Source of the DNA: Pseudomonas sp.
GTDB taxonomy: Bacteria > Pseudomonadota > Gammaproteobacteria > Pseudomonadales > Pseudomonadaceae
Direction: 5' to 3'
Assembly: GCF_028293835.1 (NCBI RefSeq)
Contig: NZ_JAQGNX010000127.1
Span: forward strand, 104,798-168,797
Length of the DNA: 64,000 nt
Part shown: positions 1-9,035 of the stretch, one piece after another
Numbering within the stretch: position 1 is the first letter of the stretch
Layout: the number at the start of each line of letters is the position of its first letter
Notes under the pieces: generated by a model
Seen by the model: only the letters and a program-made list of their open reading frames with translations
The model's database searches: none
Told to the model about the DNA's origin: nothing
Position numbers and translations under genes: made by a program

Positions 1-20
1 AACTGTAAGCGCTGCGCCCC

Positions 21-52
21 AATCCTGGTGGGAGCGAACGTGTTCGCGAATG
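21..52. repeat. REP-like element, copy 1
   Basis: The stretch reads AATCCTGGTGGGAGCGAACG then TGTTCGCGAA. It contains the GTGGGAGC..GTTCGCGA pattern typical of Pseudomonas repetitive extragenic palindromes, with the small inverted pair CGAAC/GTTCG. It lies downstream of the thiolase stop, the usual place for such elements. The match to a REP family is from memory of the consensus. Confidence 0.55.
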
Positions 53-138
53 CCACGACCGGTCTATCAGACAGACCGAGCCGCCTGCCTTTCGGTCCCA
101 CCGATCAAGGCATGGCGTTGGATATAGGGCAGTCCATA

Positions 139-165
139 AATCCTGGTGCGAACTTGTTCGCGAGC
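139..165. repeat. REP-like element, copy 2 (shorter)
   Basis: AATCCTGGTGCGAACTTGTT followed by CGCGA repeats the first element at the left edge in the same orientation, but lacks the GGA of GTGGGAGC. It keeps the CGAAC..GTTCG inverted pair. It sits 9 bases past the thiolase stop codon and may help terminate or stabilise that transcript. Confidence 0.5.
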
Positions 166-174
166 TAACGCTCT

Positions 175-1356
175 TTACACCCGCTCAAATATCGCCGCAA
201 TACCCTGACCGCCACCAATGCACATGGTCACCAGTGCATACCGGCCGCCGATGCGCTGCAACTCATGTATGGCTTTGGTGGCGATGATCGCGCCTGTTGC
301 GCCTACCGGATGCCCCAGGGAGATTCCGGATCCGTTGATGTTGACCTTGGCTGGGTCCAGGTCCAGTTCCTGAGTGACTGCACAGGCCTGTGCGGCGAAG
401 GCGATGTTGGCTTCGATGACGTCAAGGTCGGCGACGGTCAGGCCGGCACGCTTGAGGGCCAGGCGCGTTGCAGGGATCGGCCCAAGGCCCATCAGCTCCG
501 GTTCGACACCCGCGTGGGCATAAGCCACCAAACGGGCGAGGGGACGCAGGTTGCTGGATTTGACCGCAGCGCCGGTGGCCAGCACCAGCGCCGCTGCGCC
601 GTCGTTGAGCCCGGAAGCGTTGCCGGCGGTGACTGAGCCGTCTTTCTTGAACGCTGGTTTCATCTGTGCCAGTTGTTCCAGCGAGGTGGCACGCGGGTGC
701 TCGTCTACGTTGAACAATTGGGTGCCTTTGCGGCTGCGAACTTCGACGGCAGCGATCTGCTCGATGAAACGTCCGCTTTCGATGGCGAAGCTCGCGCGCT
801 GTTGATCTTGCAGCGCTAACGCGTCTTGCATCTCTCGGGTGATACCATTGCGCGCCGCGATGTTTTCCGCCGTGATACCCATGTGAATACCCTGGAAGGG
901 GTCGTGCAAAATGCCCAGCATGTAATCGATGGCTTGGGTATCTCCCATCCGCGCGCCCCAGCGAGCCGCAGGCAAGATGTAGGGGCTGCGGCTCATGGAT
1001 TCGGCACCGGCGCCAACGGCGATTTCGGCGTCGCCCAATAACAGGGTTTGTGCTGCCGAGATTATTGCCTGCAATCCAGAGCCACAGAGTCGGTTGACGT
1101 TAAAGGCCGGTGTTTCCTTTGGAATGCCGGCATTCATCGCTGCAACCCGAGAGATATAGGCGTCTCGGGTTTCGGTGGGGATGACGTTGCCCATCACCAG
1201 GTGCTCGACTTGCGCCGGATCGACGCCGCCGCGTTCGAGGGCGGCCTTGACCGCCGTGGTTGCCAGATCGGCAAGTGGTACATCTTTCAATGAGCCACCG
1301 AACGTGCCGATGGCGGTACGAGCAGCACTGACGATGTAAACCTCGGGGCGATTCAT
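175..1356 (-). CDS. thiolase (acetyl-CoA acetyltransferase family)
   Basis: This is a 393-residue enzyme of normal length for a biosynthetic or degradative thiolase, which joins or cleaves acyl-CoA and acetyl-CoA. The nucleophilic Cys91 lies in NRLCGSG, the catalytic His349 in GHPVGATG and the second Cys379 in CIGGGQG, so the Claisen machinery is intact. The otherwise near-invariant NEAF motif reads NIAF at 317-320, and the usual NPNGSG reads NINGSG. Asn317, which positions the catalytic water in this family, is kept. The gene is divergent from an AraC-type regulator and has no clear partner (no CoA-transferase, hydratase or dehydrogenase adjacent), so the substrate is open. Confidence 0.93.
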   Translation of the reverse strand: MNRPEVYIVSAARTAIGTFGGSLKDVPLADLATTAVKAALERGGVDPAQVEHLVMGNVIPTETRDAYISRVAAMNAGIPKETPAFNVNRLCGSGLQAIISAAQTLLLGDAEIAVGAGAESMSRSPYILPAARWGARMGDTQAIDYMLGILHDPFQGIHMGITAENIAARNGITREMQDALALQDQQRASFAIESGRFIEQIAAVEVRSRKGTQLFNVDEHPRATSLEQLAQMKPAFKKDGSVTAGNASGLNDGAAALVLATGAAVKSSNLRPLARLVAYAHAGVEPELMGLGPIPATRLALKRAGLTVADLDVIEANIAFAAQACAVTQELDLDPAKVNINGSGISLGHPVGATGAIIATKAIHELQRIGGRYALVTMCIGGGQGIAAIFERV

Positions 1357-1539
1357 TGCAGTGTTCCTTATTGGTTTGGCGAGCGGTTAGAGTGAGCGGT
1401 GGGACCGCTAACAGCTCTGCTGATTCGTATATGAACGGCTATGGATTTTACCGACAGTCTAAGCTGTCCTGAAGCCTCGGGCCTATGCCCGAACTGCCCA
1501 GAACAATTGCCACTTTTTGCCATAGGCGTCACAGGCTTG

Positions 1540-2622
1540 ATGAAAGAAAAGCATTCAGTATCGTCATACTTCGCCAAGGCGCTGCTTTATTCCTTTCGGG
1601 AAAAACCCTTGGGCATTCAGCGGCTACTAGAGACGGCGGGGATTGCGGCTGGCTCATTGGATGAACTGCCAGAAAGAATATCTGCAAAGGACTTTTCGGC
1701 GCTTTGGCTGGTGGTGGTACAGGCGCGTCGCGATGAGTTTTTTGGTTTGGACTCCCACGGTATGCCTTTGGGCAGTTTCGCTTTAATTTGCCGAGGGTTG
1801 ATTCAGGCACCTTCAGTGGAAAAAGCGCTGAGCCAGTCACTTGAGTACTTCAAACTCTTTCTGCGTGACGTGGAATGCAAAGTGGAACTACGTGAAAAGC
1901 AAAGAGTGGTGGTGGTGCGCTACACCGGCGGGGATGAATATCTTCGTGCTGTCGTTACTGAAACGTTCCTGGTGTTGATTGTCGGCTTGATGTGTTGGCT
2001 CGCAGGTCGACGCATACACATGACTCGGGTGCAGTTCGATTATCCGCTACCGGGACATGGCGATGAGCAGTTGCTGTGGGGAAGTGGGGTTATTTTCAAT
2101 GCAGGCAGTACTGAAATTGAACTCGACCCAGAAGGCCTGAGGCTCCCCATCAGTCCAGATCGCCAGTCGCTTTATGCCTTCTTGCGCAACGCACCGCAAT
2201 CGGTGTTCATCCGGTTTCGTAACCGCGAAGGCTACAGCGCTCGTGTTCATCAGCGGCTGAAATCCTGCCGTTACGATCTGTGGCCGACCTTAGAGCAACT
2301 GGCGACCGAATTTGCCCTCAGTCTTAGCAGCCTGCGTCGTGCGCTTACCCGAGAGGGGGCTAGCTACCAGCAAATTAAAGATGACATGCGACGCTCAATA
2401 GCTTTTGAGCGTTTGCGAGACACGTCGATGAGCATCGCCGATATCGCCCAGGAAGTGGGTTTTCGCGAGCCGAGTGCATTTCACCGGGCGTTTAAGCAAT
2501 GGACAGGCGTCAGTCCTGGGGCTTTTCGCCAAAGCGCACTCGCCGTTGCGCCTGCTCCAGCGCTGACAAGCGACCCACTGGCTATTTTTGCAAGAGCACC
2601 GGAAAAAGCAAATCGTCCATGA
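1540..2622 (+). CDS. AraC-family transcriptional regulator
   Basis: A cytoplasmic regulator of about 360 residues. The N-terminal two-thirds resembles the arabinose-binding-like sensor domain of OruR/ArgR-type AraC proteins. The C-terminal 100 residues form the double helix-turn-helix, with the typical ADIAQEVGF..PSAFHRAFKQWTG signature. I place the start at ATG 1540 (MKEKHSV) because the upstream in-frame stretch from 1441 is Cys/Pro-rich and unlike the family. The gene is divergent from the thiolase and runs convergently into the PhyH gene, overlapping its 3' end by 41 bases. It may control the thiolase or the amidohydrolase operon; the sequence does not decide. Confidence 0.88.
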   Translation: MKEKHSVSSYFAKALLYSFREKPLGIQRLLETAGIAAGSLDELPERISAKDFSALWLVVVQARRDEFFGLDSHGMPLGSFALICRGLIQAPSVEKALSQSLEYFKLFLRDVECKVELREKQRVVVVRYTGGDEYLRAVVTETFLVLIVGLMCWLAGRRIHMTRVQFDYPLPGHGDEQLLWGSGVIFNAGSTEIELDPEGLRLPISPDRQSLYAFLRNAPQSVFIRFRNREGYSARVHQRLKSCRYDLWPTLEQLATEFALSLSSLRRALTREGASYQQIKDDMRRSIAFERLRDTSMSIADIAQEVGFREPSAFHRAFKQWTGVSPGAFRQSALAVAPAPALTSDPLAIFARAPEKANRP

Positions 2623-3424
2623 TCGCACCTTCGGGCAGGCGGTCGCGCAGGCCCGGAAAATCGGGTGAGGTCACCCAACGCCGTGGGGCATGGCGAACGT
2701 CGTCGCCGAGCATTCGCACTGAGAACGCGCGGCGTCGATGCTCGCCGCCAACCCCGGCAGATGCATGCAAGGTCAGCATGTTAAAACACACCAGATCACC
2801 CGGTTGCAGTGCCCAGCCAAGAATCGGGAAATCTTCGCGGTGCTCCTCGATTTTTGGCAGATCGGCCAAGCTACCTTCGGCGAACCATTTGGCCTGGTTG
2901 TCCATAAACGAGCGCGGCATCAGCCAGGGCCCTTGATGCGACCCAGCGACAAACTCCAAAGTGGATGCCTGCGCTACCGGATCCACCGGAATCCAGAAGC
3001 TGATCGTGTCCGAACCGCTGATGTTGTAGTACGGCTGATCCTGATGCCAAGGGGTACGCTGCCGGGTGTTGGGTTCCTTGACCAGAAGGTGGTCGTGATA
3101 GAGCCGCACCTGCTTGCTTCCAAGCAGACGCTGTGCGATAGCCGCCAATGCGGAGTCGTGAATGACCCTTCGGTAATGCTCGTTGTCCTGCCAGTTGCAG
3201 AAGTCCTCGAAGAACCAGCCAGGGTCATCTGCATCACTCGCCACCTTGGCCCTGGGGCTAGGGTGCGAGAGGTTCTGTTCGATGCCGGCCTTGAGCTGCT
3301 CGATCTGCCCGTCGGTCAGTGCATTGCGGATGCACAGGGCGCCGTGTTCGCGGAAAAAAACCTGGGCCGCTTCGCCCAGATCGCTGGCCTGGAAGTCGCC
3401 ATCGGTGGCTGTGAATGTTGTCAT
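2582..3424 (-). CDS. phytanoyl-CoA dioxygenase (PhyH) family protein
   Basis: A 280-residue Fe(II)/2-oxoglutarate-dependent dioxygenase. The iron-binding facial triad is visible as His127-x-Asp129 (WHQDQ) and a distal His220 (LTLHAS), with basic residues after it for 2-oxoglutarate. The family hydroxylates small acids, alkaloids, ectoine-like compounds and CoA esters; the substrate here is unknown. I use ATG 3424, four bases after the binding-protein stop, rather than the longer frame that would run 60 residues into that gene. It is the last gene of an M20 amidohydrolase / binding protein / dioxygenase operon, so it probably modifies the acid released by the amidohydrolase. Confidence 0.9.
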   Translation of the reverse strand: MTTFTATDGDFQASDLGEAAQVFFREHGALCIRNALTDGQIEQLKAGIEQNLSHPSPRAKVASDADDPGWFFEDFCNWQDNEHYRRVIHDSALAAIAQRLLGSKQVRLYHDHLLVKEPNTRQRTPWHQDQPYYNISGSDTISFWIPVDPVAQASTLEFVAGSHQGPWLMPRSFMDNQAKWFAEGSLADLPKIEEHREDFPILGWALQPGDLVCFNMLTLHASAGVGGEHRRRAFSVRMLGDDVRHAPRRWVTSPDFPGLRDRLPEGAIMDDLLFPVLLQK

Positions 3425-3428
3425 GCCG

Positions 3429-4208
3429 TCACTCACCATAAACGTCATAGTTGAAGTACTTGTGGGCGATACGATCGTATTCCCCGGATTTGCGCAGGGC
3501 GGCGATGGCACCGTCCAGTTGATCATGCAGCGCCGTGTCGTTCTTGCGAATACCGATGGCGACTCCGTTACCGATGATGCTCTTGTCAGTGATCGGATCG
3601 CCGGCGAAGGCAAAATCCTTGCCTTGAGGTTTCTGCAACAGGCCGATATCCCCCTGCACTGAGGCCTGAAATGATGCGTTCAGTCGTCCAGCTATCAGGT
3701 CCATAAAGACTTGGTCCTGGGTTTGGTAGGACTGTATGAGGGCGCCGGCGGTGGCCCACTCAGACTTGGCGTAGGTTTCCTGTAGCGAACCCTGGACCAC
3801 TCCGACTGATTTACCCTTGAGTGACGCCGCTGTCGGCAACAGCCCGGCGTCCTTTTTGGCAATCAGCGACGAAGGCGCGACGTACAGGCGCTGGCTGAAG
3901 TCGACTTGTTTGCGGCGCGCTTCGGTGTCGCTGAACGCCGAGAGAATGCCGTCGAACTTGCGGGCCTTGAGCGCCGGGATCATGCCGTCGAAATTCTGCT
4001 CGACCCAAACGCACCGCGCCTTGAGTTCTGCGCACAAGGCATTGCCCAGGTCGATATCGAAGCCGGTAAGGGAACCATCCGGTTGCTTTTGCTCGAAGGG
4101 CGGATAGCTAGGGTCAACGCCAAAGCGGATCACGCTCGCAGCATGGCTCATGGAGACCATCAGGAGCCCGGAGATCAGGGCAGCACAGTGCAGGTTCAGT
4201 CGGAGCAT
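3429..4208 (-). CDS. periplasmic amino-acid-type ABC substrate-binding protein
   Basis: A 259-residue solute-binding protein of the lysine/arginine/ornithine (HisJ/ArgT) family. Residues 1-23 form a Sec signal peptide ending SHA-A. The mature start reads IRFGVDPSYPPFEQK, with the usual aromatic and acidic ligand-contact pattern, followed by GFDIDLGNALC. The region corresponding to the usual MSITEER hinge reads SAFSDTEARR, so ligand preference may be shifted. No permease or ATPase gene lies nearby. The protein must therefore borrow a transporter encoded elsewhere or act as a sensor ligand-carrier. It sits between the amidohydrolase and the dioxygenase. Confidence 0.9.
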   Translation of the reverse strand: MLRLNLHCAALISGLLMVSMSHAASVIRFGVDPSYPPFEQKQPDGSLTGFDIDLGNALCAELKARCVWVEQNFDGMIPALKARKFDGILSAFSDTEARRKQVDFSQRLYVAPSSLIAKKDAGLLPTAASLKGKSVGVVQGSLQETYAKSEWATAGALIQSYQTQDQVFMDLIAGRLNASFQASVQGDIGLLQKPQGKDFAFAGDPITDKSIIGNGVAIGIRKNDTALHDQLDGAIAALRKSGEYDRIAHKYFNYDVYGE

Positions 4209-4245
4209 GGAAGCCTCATCCAGTGGTCAGGTTGATGAAAAGTAA

Positions 4246-5421
4246 TCAGGGACGCACCGACAGGAATGCCTCCGTCAGCTTGATCCAGTAGCCGGCACCG
4301 CGCATGAGATTGTCGTCATTGAAGTCATAGCGAGGGTCATGAATCATGCAGCTTTGCTCGCCCTCGCCGTTGCCGATGATCAGGTAACAGCCGGGGCGCT
4401 CGCGCAGAAACCAGGCGAAGTCTTCACTTCCGTTGAACGGTTCGATATCGGTCAGCACGTCGTCCTCACCCAGCCAATCAATGGCGACCTGCGTGGCGAA
4501 TTCGGTCATGACCGGATCATTGACCAGTAGAGGGTAATCGGCGCTGTAGTGCACTTCTGCGGTAGCGCCGAAAGCATCTGCCTGAGCGTGAATCAAATGC
4601 TTGATCCGGACCTCCAGGCGGTCGCGGACGGTGTTATTCAACGCGCGAACCGAGATAAGCATTTCGGCGGTGTCAGGTATGACATTGGAGGCCTTGCCCG
4701 CAGTTATTGCACCGACCGTGATTACGCTCATCTCCTGAGGAGAAACGTTGCGCGAGACGATGGTCTGCAACGCCATGATGATGCTTGCGCAGACGACCAC
4801 CGGATCGACACAGTGATGGGGCATGGCACCGTGGCCGCCGTGGCCCTGCACGGTTACTTTGACCTGATCTGCCGATGCCATGAAAGGGCCGGCGCGAAAG
4901 CCCAGCTTGCCTTGTGGGTAGCCGGGCATGTTGTGCATGGCAAACAGCGCGTCGCAGGGAAATTGCTCCAGTACACCTTCTTGAATCATGCGCCGGGCGC
5001 CCGCCAAACCTTCTTCAGCGGGCTGAAAGATCAGCCGCACGGTGCCGTCGAACTCGCTGTCATGAGCGAGTACCCAAGCGGCGGCCAGAAGCATGGTGGT
5101 GTGACCATCATGCCCGCAAGCGTGCATCTTGCCAGGCACTTTGCTGGCATAGGGCAGGCCGGTCTTTTCCAGAATCGGCAAGGCGTCCATGTCGGCGCGT
5201 AATCCCAGTACCCGTGGGCCGCTACCTTTTCTTAGCGTGCCGATGACGGCGGTTTGCGCAATGCCTCGGTGTACTTCGTAGCCCCACTTTAATAAGCGTT
5301 CGGCCACCAGTTCACTGGTGGCATATTCCTGATAGCCGAGCTCCGGATTGGCATGGATGCGCTGACGCAATTCGCGCATCTCGGCTTCGATCGGCTTTAA
5401 TTGGCGGTGCACGTGCGGCAT
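4246..5421 (-). CDS. M20-family amidohydrolase (hippurate-hydrolase / IAA-amino-acid-hydrolase type)
   Basis: A cytoplasmic metallopeptidase-fold amidase of 391 residues. The metal-binding motif CGHDGH lies at 102-107 and the catalytic acid pair PAEEG at 134-138, followed by the dimerisation lid. The family hydrolyses N-acyl amino acids such as hippurate, indole-acetyl-amino acids or N-acetyl amino acids. I prefer ATG 5421 (MPHVHRQ) over a TTG two codons upstream. It is the first gene of a three-gene minus-strand operon with a binding protein and a PhyH dioxygenase, and is divergent from a LysR regulator. This fits uptake, deacylation and hydroxylation of an N-acylated amino acid, by inference. 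Confidence 0.92.
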   Translation of the reverse strand: MPHVHRQLKPIEAEMRELRQRIHANPELGYQEYATSELVAERLLKWGYEVHRGIAQTAVIGTLRKGSGPRVLGLRADMDALPILEKTGLPYASKVPGKMHACGHDGHTTMLLAAAWVLAHDSEFDGTVRLIFQPAEEGLAGARRMIQEGVLEQFPCDALFAMHNMPGYPQGKLGFRAGPFMASADQVKVTVQGHGGHGAMPHHCVDPVVVCASIIMALQTIVSRNVSPQEMSVITVGAITAGKASNVIPDTAEMLISVRALNNTVRDRLEVRIKHLIHAQADAFGATAEVHYSADYPLLVNDPVMTEFATQVAIDWLGEDDVLTDIEPFNGSEDFAWFLRERPGCYLIIGNGEGEQSCMIHDPRYDFNDDNLMRGAGYWIKLTEAFLSVRP

Positions 5422-5642
5422 TGGCAAGATTCTTCCATAGTCAATTTGAATACGTGACGACGAATCAGCTGTTGGGCCCTATGGCACCGCTCGCGTCCGT
5501 AGGATTCGCCTCAGCGCGGAGCGGGGCGCATTGTTGTGGTGCGCCGTGATTTATCGGCTATGGGCTTAGCATAGGCGGGGCGGCGTAAGCTTCACAGGCA
5601 AACGGCGCTGAACGCGGCAACCCAGGGTTAACAGGCGGAACC

Positions 5643-6557
5643 ATGAAGTTTTATCAGCTCAACGTGTTAGTCGCAGTGGCCGAAGCGGGCAGTATCCGAG
5701 GGGCGGCAAAGCGGCTGGATACTTCGCCAGCGGCCGTGACAAAGGCTATCCAGAAGCTGGAGATAGAAACCTCGTTGCAGCTACTGGTGCGCAATACTTC
5801 CGGGATCGACCTTACAGAGGTCGGTCAACGCCTGCTGGTTCAGGCCCGTCTACTGGTTGCGCAAATGGACAGCGCCAGCCATGTGGTTGCTGATTGCAAA
5901 GGTGAGTTGACCGGCCGTCTGGCGATAGCGGTCACGCCGTGGCTGGCGATGACCTTGCTGCCCCAGGTCACCGTAAGTTTTCGTCAGCGTTTTCCTCATG
6001 TGCAACTGGAATTGCATGAAGGGTTGTCCTCGATTGCCTATCCGCGCCTGCGCGATGCCAGCCTCGACCTGTTCGTTGGTCGCCTCGATAGCCAGTGTTC
6101 CAACGTCGATCTCACTTACATGCCCCTGTTCACCGCTGATTGCGCCGTGGTGGCAAGGCGCGGTCATCCTTTGGCAGATTGTCATTCGTTGGACGAGCTG
6201 GCATTTGCCGACTGGATTCTTTCTGCCCCCCATGACGGCGACTTTGTCGCTCCAGGACACGTCCATTTTGCTCATTCGCTATCAATCATGCTCAGCCTGC
6301 TACGAGAGACAGACATGCTCAGCGTCTTTCCGTGGCCGCTGGTGGAAATCTGCGCCCAGCGTGAAGGCCTGTGCTCGCTGCCGTTGCGCGAGTCTGTAGG
6401 AAGCGCCTTGGTCGGCGCGATCAGCCGAAGCGGCCAACCTTTAAGGCCAGCGGCAGAAAAGTTTCTGGAATGCCTGGTATCCACCATCCGCAAAGAAATG
6501 AGCGAACCGAAGTCGCCCTATCGACGGATGTTGCAGACGGTGGAGTGGTTGATCTAA
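5643..6557 (+). CDS. LysR-family transcriptional regulator
   Basis: A 304-residue regulator with the N-terminal winged helix-turn-helix (GSIRGAAKRLDTSPAAVTKA) and a periplasmic-binding-protein-like effector domain from about residue 90. The start at ATG 5643 gives the canonical MKFYQLNVLVAVAEAGS opening. It is transcribed away from the M20 amidohydrolase operon across a 221-base intergenic region, the classic LysR arrangement, so it is the likely activator of that operon. Its 3' end overlaps the convergent AraC gene by 4 bases. Confidence 0.93.
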   Translation: MKFYQLNVLVAVAEAGSIRGAAKRLDTSPAAVTKAIQKLEIETSLQLLVRNTSGIDLTEVGQRLLVQARLLVAQMDSASHVVADCKGELTGRLAIAVTPWLAMTLLPQVTVSFRQRFPHVQLELHEGLSSIAYPRLRDASLDLFVGRLDSQCSNVDLTYMPLFTADCAVVARRGHPLADCHSLDELAFADWILSAPHDGDFVAPGHVHFAHSLSIMLSLLRETDMLSVFPWPLVEICAQREGLCSLPLRESVGSALVGAISRSGQPLRPAAEKFLECLVSTIRKEMSEPKSPYRRMLQTVEWLI

Positions 6558-7555
6558 ACCGGGCATAGAACCGCATCAGCGACAACTGGCCGACCGCAGA
6601 GTCGATTGAGGGCCATGGTGCGGTGGTTCTGTGGCGATATTCCGTAAGATCGGCGAAAAGCTCGGGTGAAATCCGATGCGCTATTGAAACCTAGCCCATA
6701 GGCAATTTCGATGACTTGCCGTTGCGGGTGCTTGACCAGCTCGTCAGCCGCTTCACGCAACCGCCGATTGCGGATATAGCAACCCAGACCTCCCTCGTGC
6801 TCGAACAACCGATACAGCGTATGTCGGGGCAGTTTCAGGGCAGCCACCACACTTTCCGGCGATAGCCAGGGCTGATGCAGATTGCTATGCACGAAGCCTC
6901 GGGCCTTGCCGAACATGGCATTGCGGGAGTCGGCGCGGACGGTGCCACACAGCATGGCTTGCTTGCCGAATGCCGCCAGTATCATTTGGACGCTGATATC
7001 GAAAGCGACTATGGCCTGCAGTCGGCTCATTTCGGGCAGGCTCAGCGCAAACGCTATTGCCTGTTCTGTCAATCGCCGCGAGGGTGCGCATGCGTGTTCG
7101 AAAACACGTCCGTGCAGGGAGTCGGCATGGGGCAGGGTGGCCTCGACGACGCAACGTGGCACAAAGAACGTCAGTGCCCTGTACGCGCTGTGCTTGATCA
7201 CCACGGGTTGATTCATATCCAACGCAACGATGGTGGCCAGAGGCGCGTCACGGCGTTCGAACCCTGGGGCTTCCAGCGCCTCGATACCGCCATGGGTAAA
7301 AACGCGAAAAGCGTAATCACGAAGGTTATCGGTTGAAATTCGTGTCACGCAGCGCTGGAGCAGCAAGGGTTCGCCCGAGGAGTCTGTCAGTAGTCTGTTT
7401 CCGGCCTTGTAGCGATCGACAGAATCATGAAACAGGGTGTTGATATGCACGGTTGCGGGCGGCCCTTCGAAGTCCACGACGTCGAAATGGTTGTACTCAT
7501 GGATAGAAGTAGTGGTGTGACGAGTCGCGGCGGGGAGGACGGCCTTTTTTATCAA
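6554..7555 (-). CDS. AraC-family transcriptional regulator, divergent from the T6SS
   Basis: A 333-residue regulator. The C-terminal part carries the AraC double helix-turn-helix, with IEIAYGLGFNSASDFTRAFRRSYGISP near residue 290. The N-terminal 180 residues look like the AraC ligand-binding domain of TetR-partnered or FeaR-like AraC proteins. No ATG is available near the domain start, so the TTG at 7555 is my best guess; a downstream GTG is possible. The next gene, divergent across 366 bases, is tssA. It is therefore a candidate regulator of the secretion cluster, but this rests on position only. Confidence 0.85.
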   Translation of the reverse strand: MIKKAVLPAATRHTTTSIHEYNHFDVVDFEGPPATVHINTLFHDSVDRYKAGNRLLTDSSGEPLLLQRCVTRISTDNLRDYAFRVFTHGGIEALEAPGFERRDAPLATIVALDMNQPVVIKHSAYRALTFFVPRCVVEATLPHADSLHGRVFEHACAPSRRLTEQAIAFALSLPEMSRLQAIVAFDISVQMILAAFGKQAMLCGTVRADSRNAMFGKARGFVHSNLHQPWLSPESVVAALKLPRHTLYRLFEHEGGLGCYIRNRRLREAADELVKHPQRQVIEIAYGLGFNSASDFTRAFRRSYGISPQNHRTMALNRLCGRPVVADAVLCPV

Positions 7556-7921
7556 TTTAATGACTGCCCGGGATCAAGTCTTGCGTTGACGAATGCACAG
7601 GATTGGCCAGCGCAATAATAGTTGGGCCTGCGGTTGTTATTGGTGTTGGTTTGATGCGGATCCCTGTCAAGCCGGCAGGAGAATAGACGTTTCTTATGAC
7701 AATTGCATTCGGCGGTTTAACACGGCGGGGTGTCACTGGGCAGGCGCCAGTATTCCGGCATACAACACCAGGCGAATAAAGTTCAAAAACTGCAACGCAC
7801 GGTCAAGCCGCTTGGCAATCCTCAGTTACATTCCACATGGGTCGGGCAGGTCGAGAGTGGACCCCGATGGTTCATACGAGATTGATGGGAAAGCGTTTTT
7901 TATCCCGCGCAGTAGTTTTCT
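7556..7921. other. intergenic region between AraC regulator and tssA
   Basis: This 366-base stretch must hold the promoter of the T6SS operon and that of the divergent AraC gene. I looked for a sigma-54 GG-N10-GC element and found none convincing. I also see no clean sigma-70 pair and no strong hairpin. A frame encoding a credible protein is absent. Confidence 0.5.
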
Positions 7922-8998
7922 ATGGAAAAAACAAAGTCCATGAGCTCATTCGACATCGACGCTTTATTGCGTGCAGTAGATCCGGAGTCGCCTTGTGGTC
8001 CAAACCTGGAATACGATCCGGCGTTCGTGGCACTGGAGCTGGCGGCACTGGGTAAACCCGAAGTGCAGTACGGCGACAGCATCACCGACGCAGTGCTTCC
8101 TGAATGGAAGCTGATCAAAAACCTTTCCCTCGAATTGCTCGAACGCAGTCGCGATCTGCGCGTGGCTATGCCATTGCTGCGGGCCAATCTGGTGATGCAT
8201 GGCATCCCCGGCCTTGCCGACGGCATGCAGTTGATTGAGCGCTTGCTCGAAGAGCGTTGGGACACGGTGCACCCGGAGCTTGATCCCGACGACGACATGG
8301 ACCCCACGCTACGGATCAACTCGTTAGCCGCGTTAGCGGACAGCGCCACCGTACTCAAAGACCTGAAAGAATCCGTTCTCGTGGTCCTGCCGGGGCTGGG
8401 TCCGCTGACGGTCCGGGGCCTGGAAATCGCTAACGGCGAACTCCCCCCCGCCGAAGGACAGGAAAGAATCGCCATTGCCTCGCTTGAGGCGGCACTGGCC
8501 GACGTCAATGAAATCGCACTGGCTGAATCTGTCGCTGCACTCGACCGCGCGCATGGCAGTGTCACCGCCATCGAAAGCCTGTTGGAGCGCCAGGTCGGCA
8601 ACGCTCAGGCACTCAACCTCGACGCCCTGGCCCGACTGTTGAAACGCAGCCACAGCTTTCTCGCCGCTCAGTACGGCCATCGACATCCAAACGAACTCCC
8701 GATCACGTCCGCCCCGGATGCAGGTCTAGACCCTGCTCCTGGCAGCGGAACTGTGACGCCGCGAGCTGCAGTGATCAGCGGCGAAGTTGCCAGCCGGGAA
8801 GACGTGGTTCGCATGCTCGACAAGGTCTTGAAGTACTACAAGCAGTTTGAACCCTCCAGCCCGGTGCCGTTGTTGCTCGACAGGGCCAAGCGGCTGGTTC
8901 CCAAGAGCTTCATGGAAATCATGGAAGACCTGGCACCTGACGGTCTGGCGCAGTTATTGGTCATCCAGGGCAGTCAGGATGTCGCACAAGACGATTGA
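7922..8998 (+). CDS. tssA: T6SS baseplate-associated cap protein TssA
   Basis: A 358-residue TssA (ImpA). The conserved ImpA_N domain opens with SFDIDALLRAVDPESPCGPNLEYD. The short C-terminal domain ends with LDKVLKYYKQFEPSSPVP..AKRLVPKSFMEIMEDL, as in TssA1-type proteins that engage baseplate and growing sheath. ATG 7922 is the first start; ATG 7940 (MSSFDIDALL) is equally plausible because neither has a strong ribosome-binding site. It heads a 12-gene run (tssA to vgrG) of same-strand T6SS genes with very short gaps. Confidence 0.92.
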   Translation: MEKTKSMSSFDIDALLRAVDPESPCGPNLEYDPAFVALELAALGKPEVQYGDSITDAVLPEWKLIKNLSLELLERSRDLRVAMPLLRANLVMHGIPGLADGMQLIERLLEERWDTVHPELDPDDDMDPTLRINSLAALADSATVLKDLKESVLVVLPGLGPLTVRGLEIANGELPPAEGQERIAIASLEAALADVNEIALAESVAALDRAHGSVTAIESLLERQVGNAQALNLDALARLLKRSHSFLAAQYGHRHPNELPITSAPDAGLDPAPGSGTVTPRAAVISGEVASREDVVRMLDKVLKYYKQFEPSSPVPLLLDRAKRLVPKSFMEIMEDLAPDGLAQLLVIQGSQDVAQDD

Positions 8999-9035
8999 CC
9001 GGGCATCTGTTCTCTAATTTATCGAGGTGATAATC

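Noticed and set aside
7556..7921. Sigma-54 promoter before tssA
   Set aside because: No TGGCAC-N5-TTGC-like element with GG-N10-GC spacing could be found. The nearest TTGGCA lacks the -12 GC.
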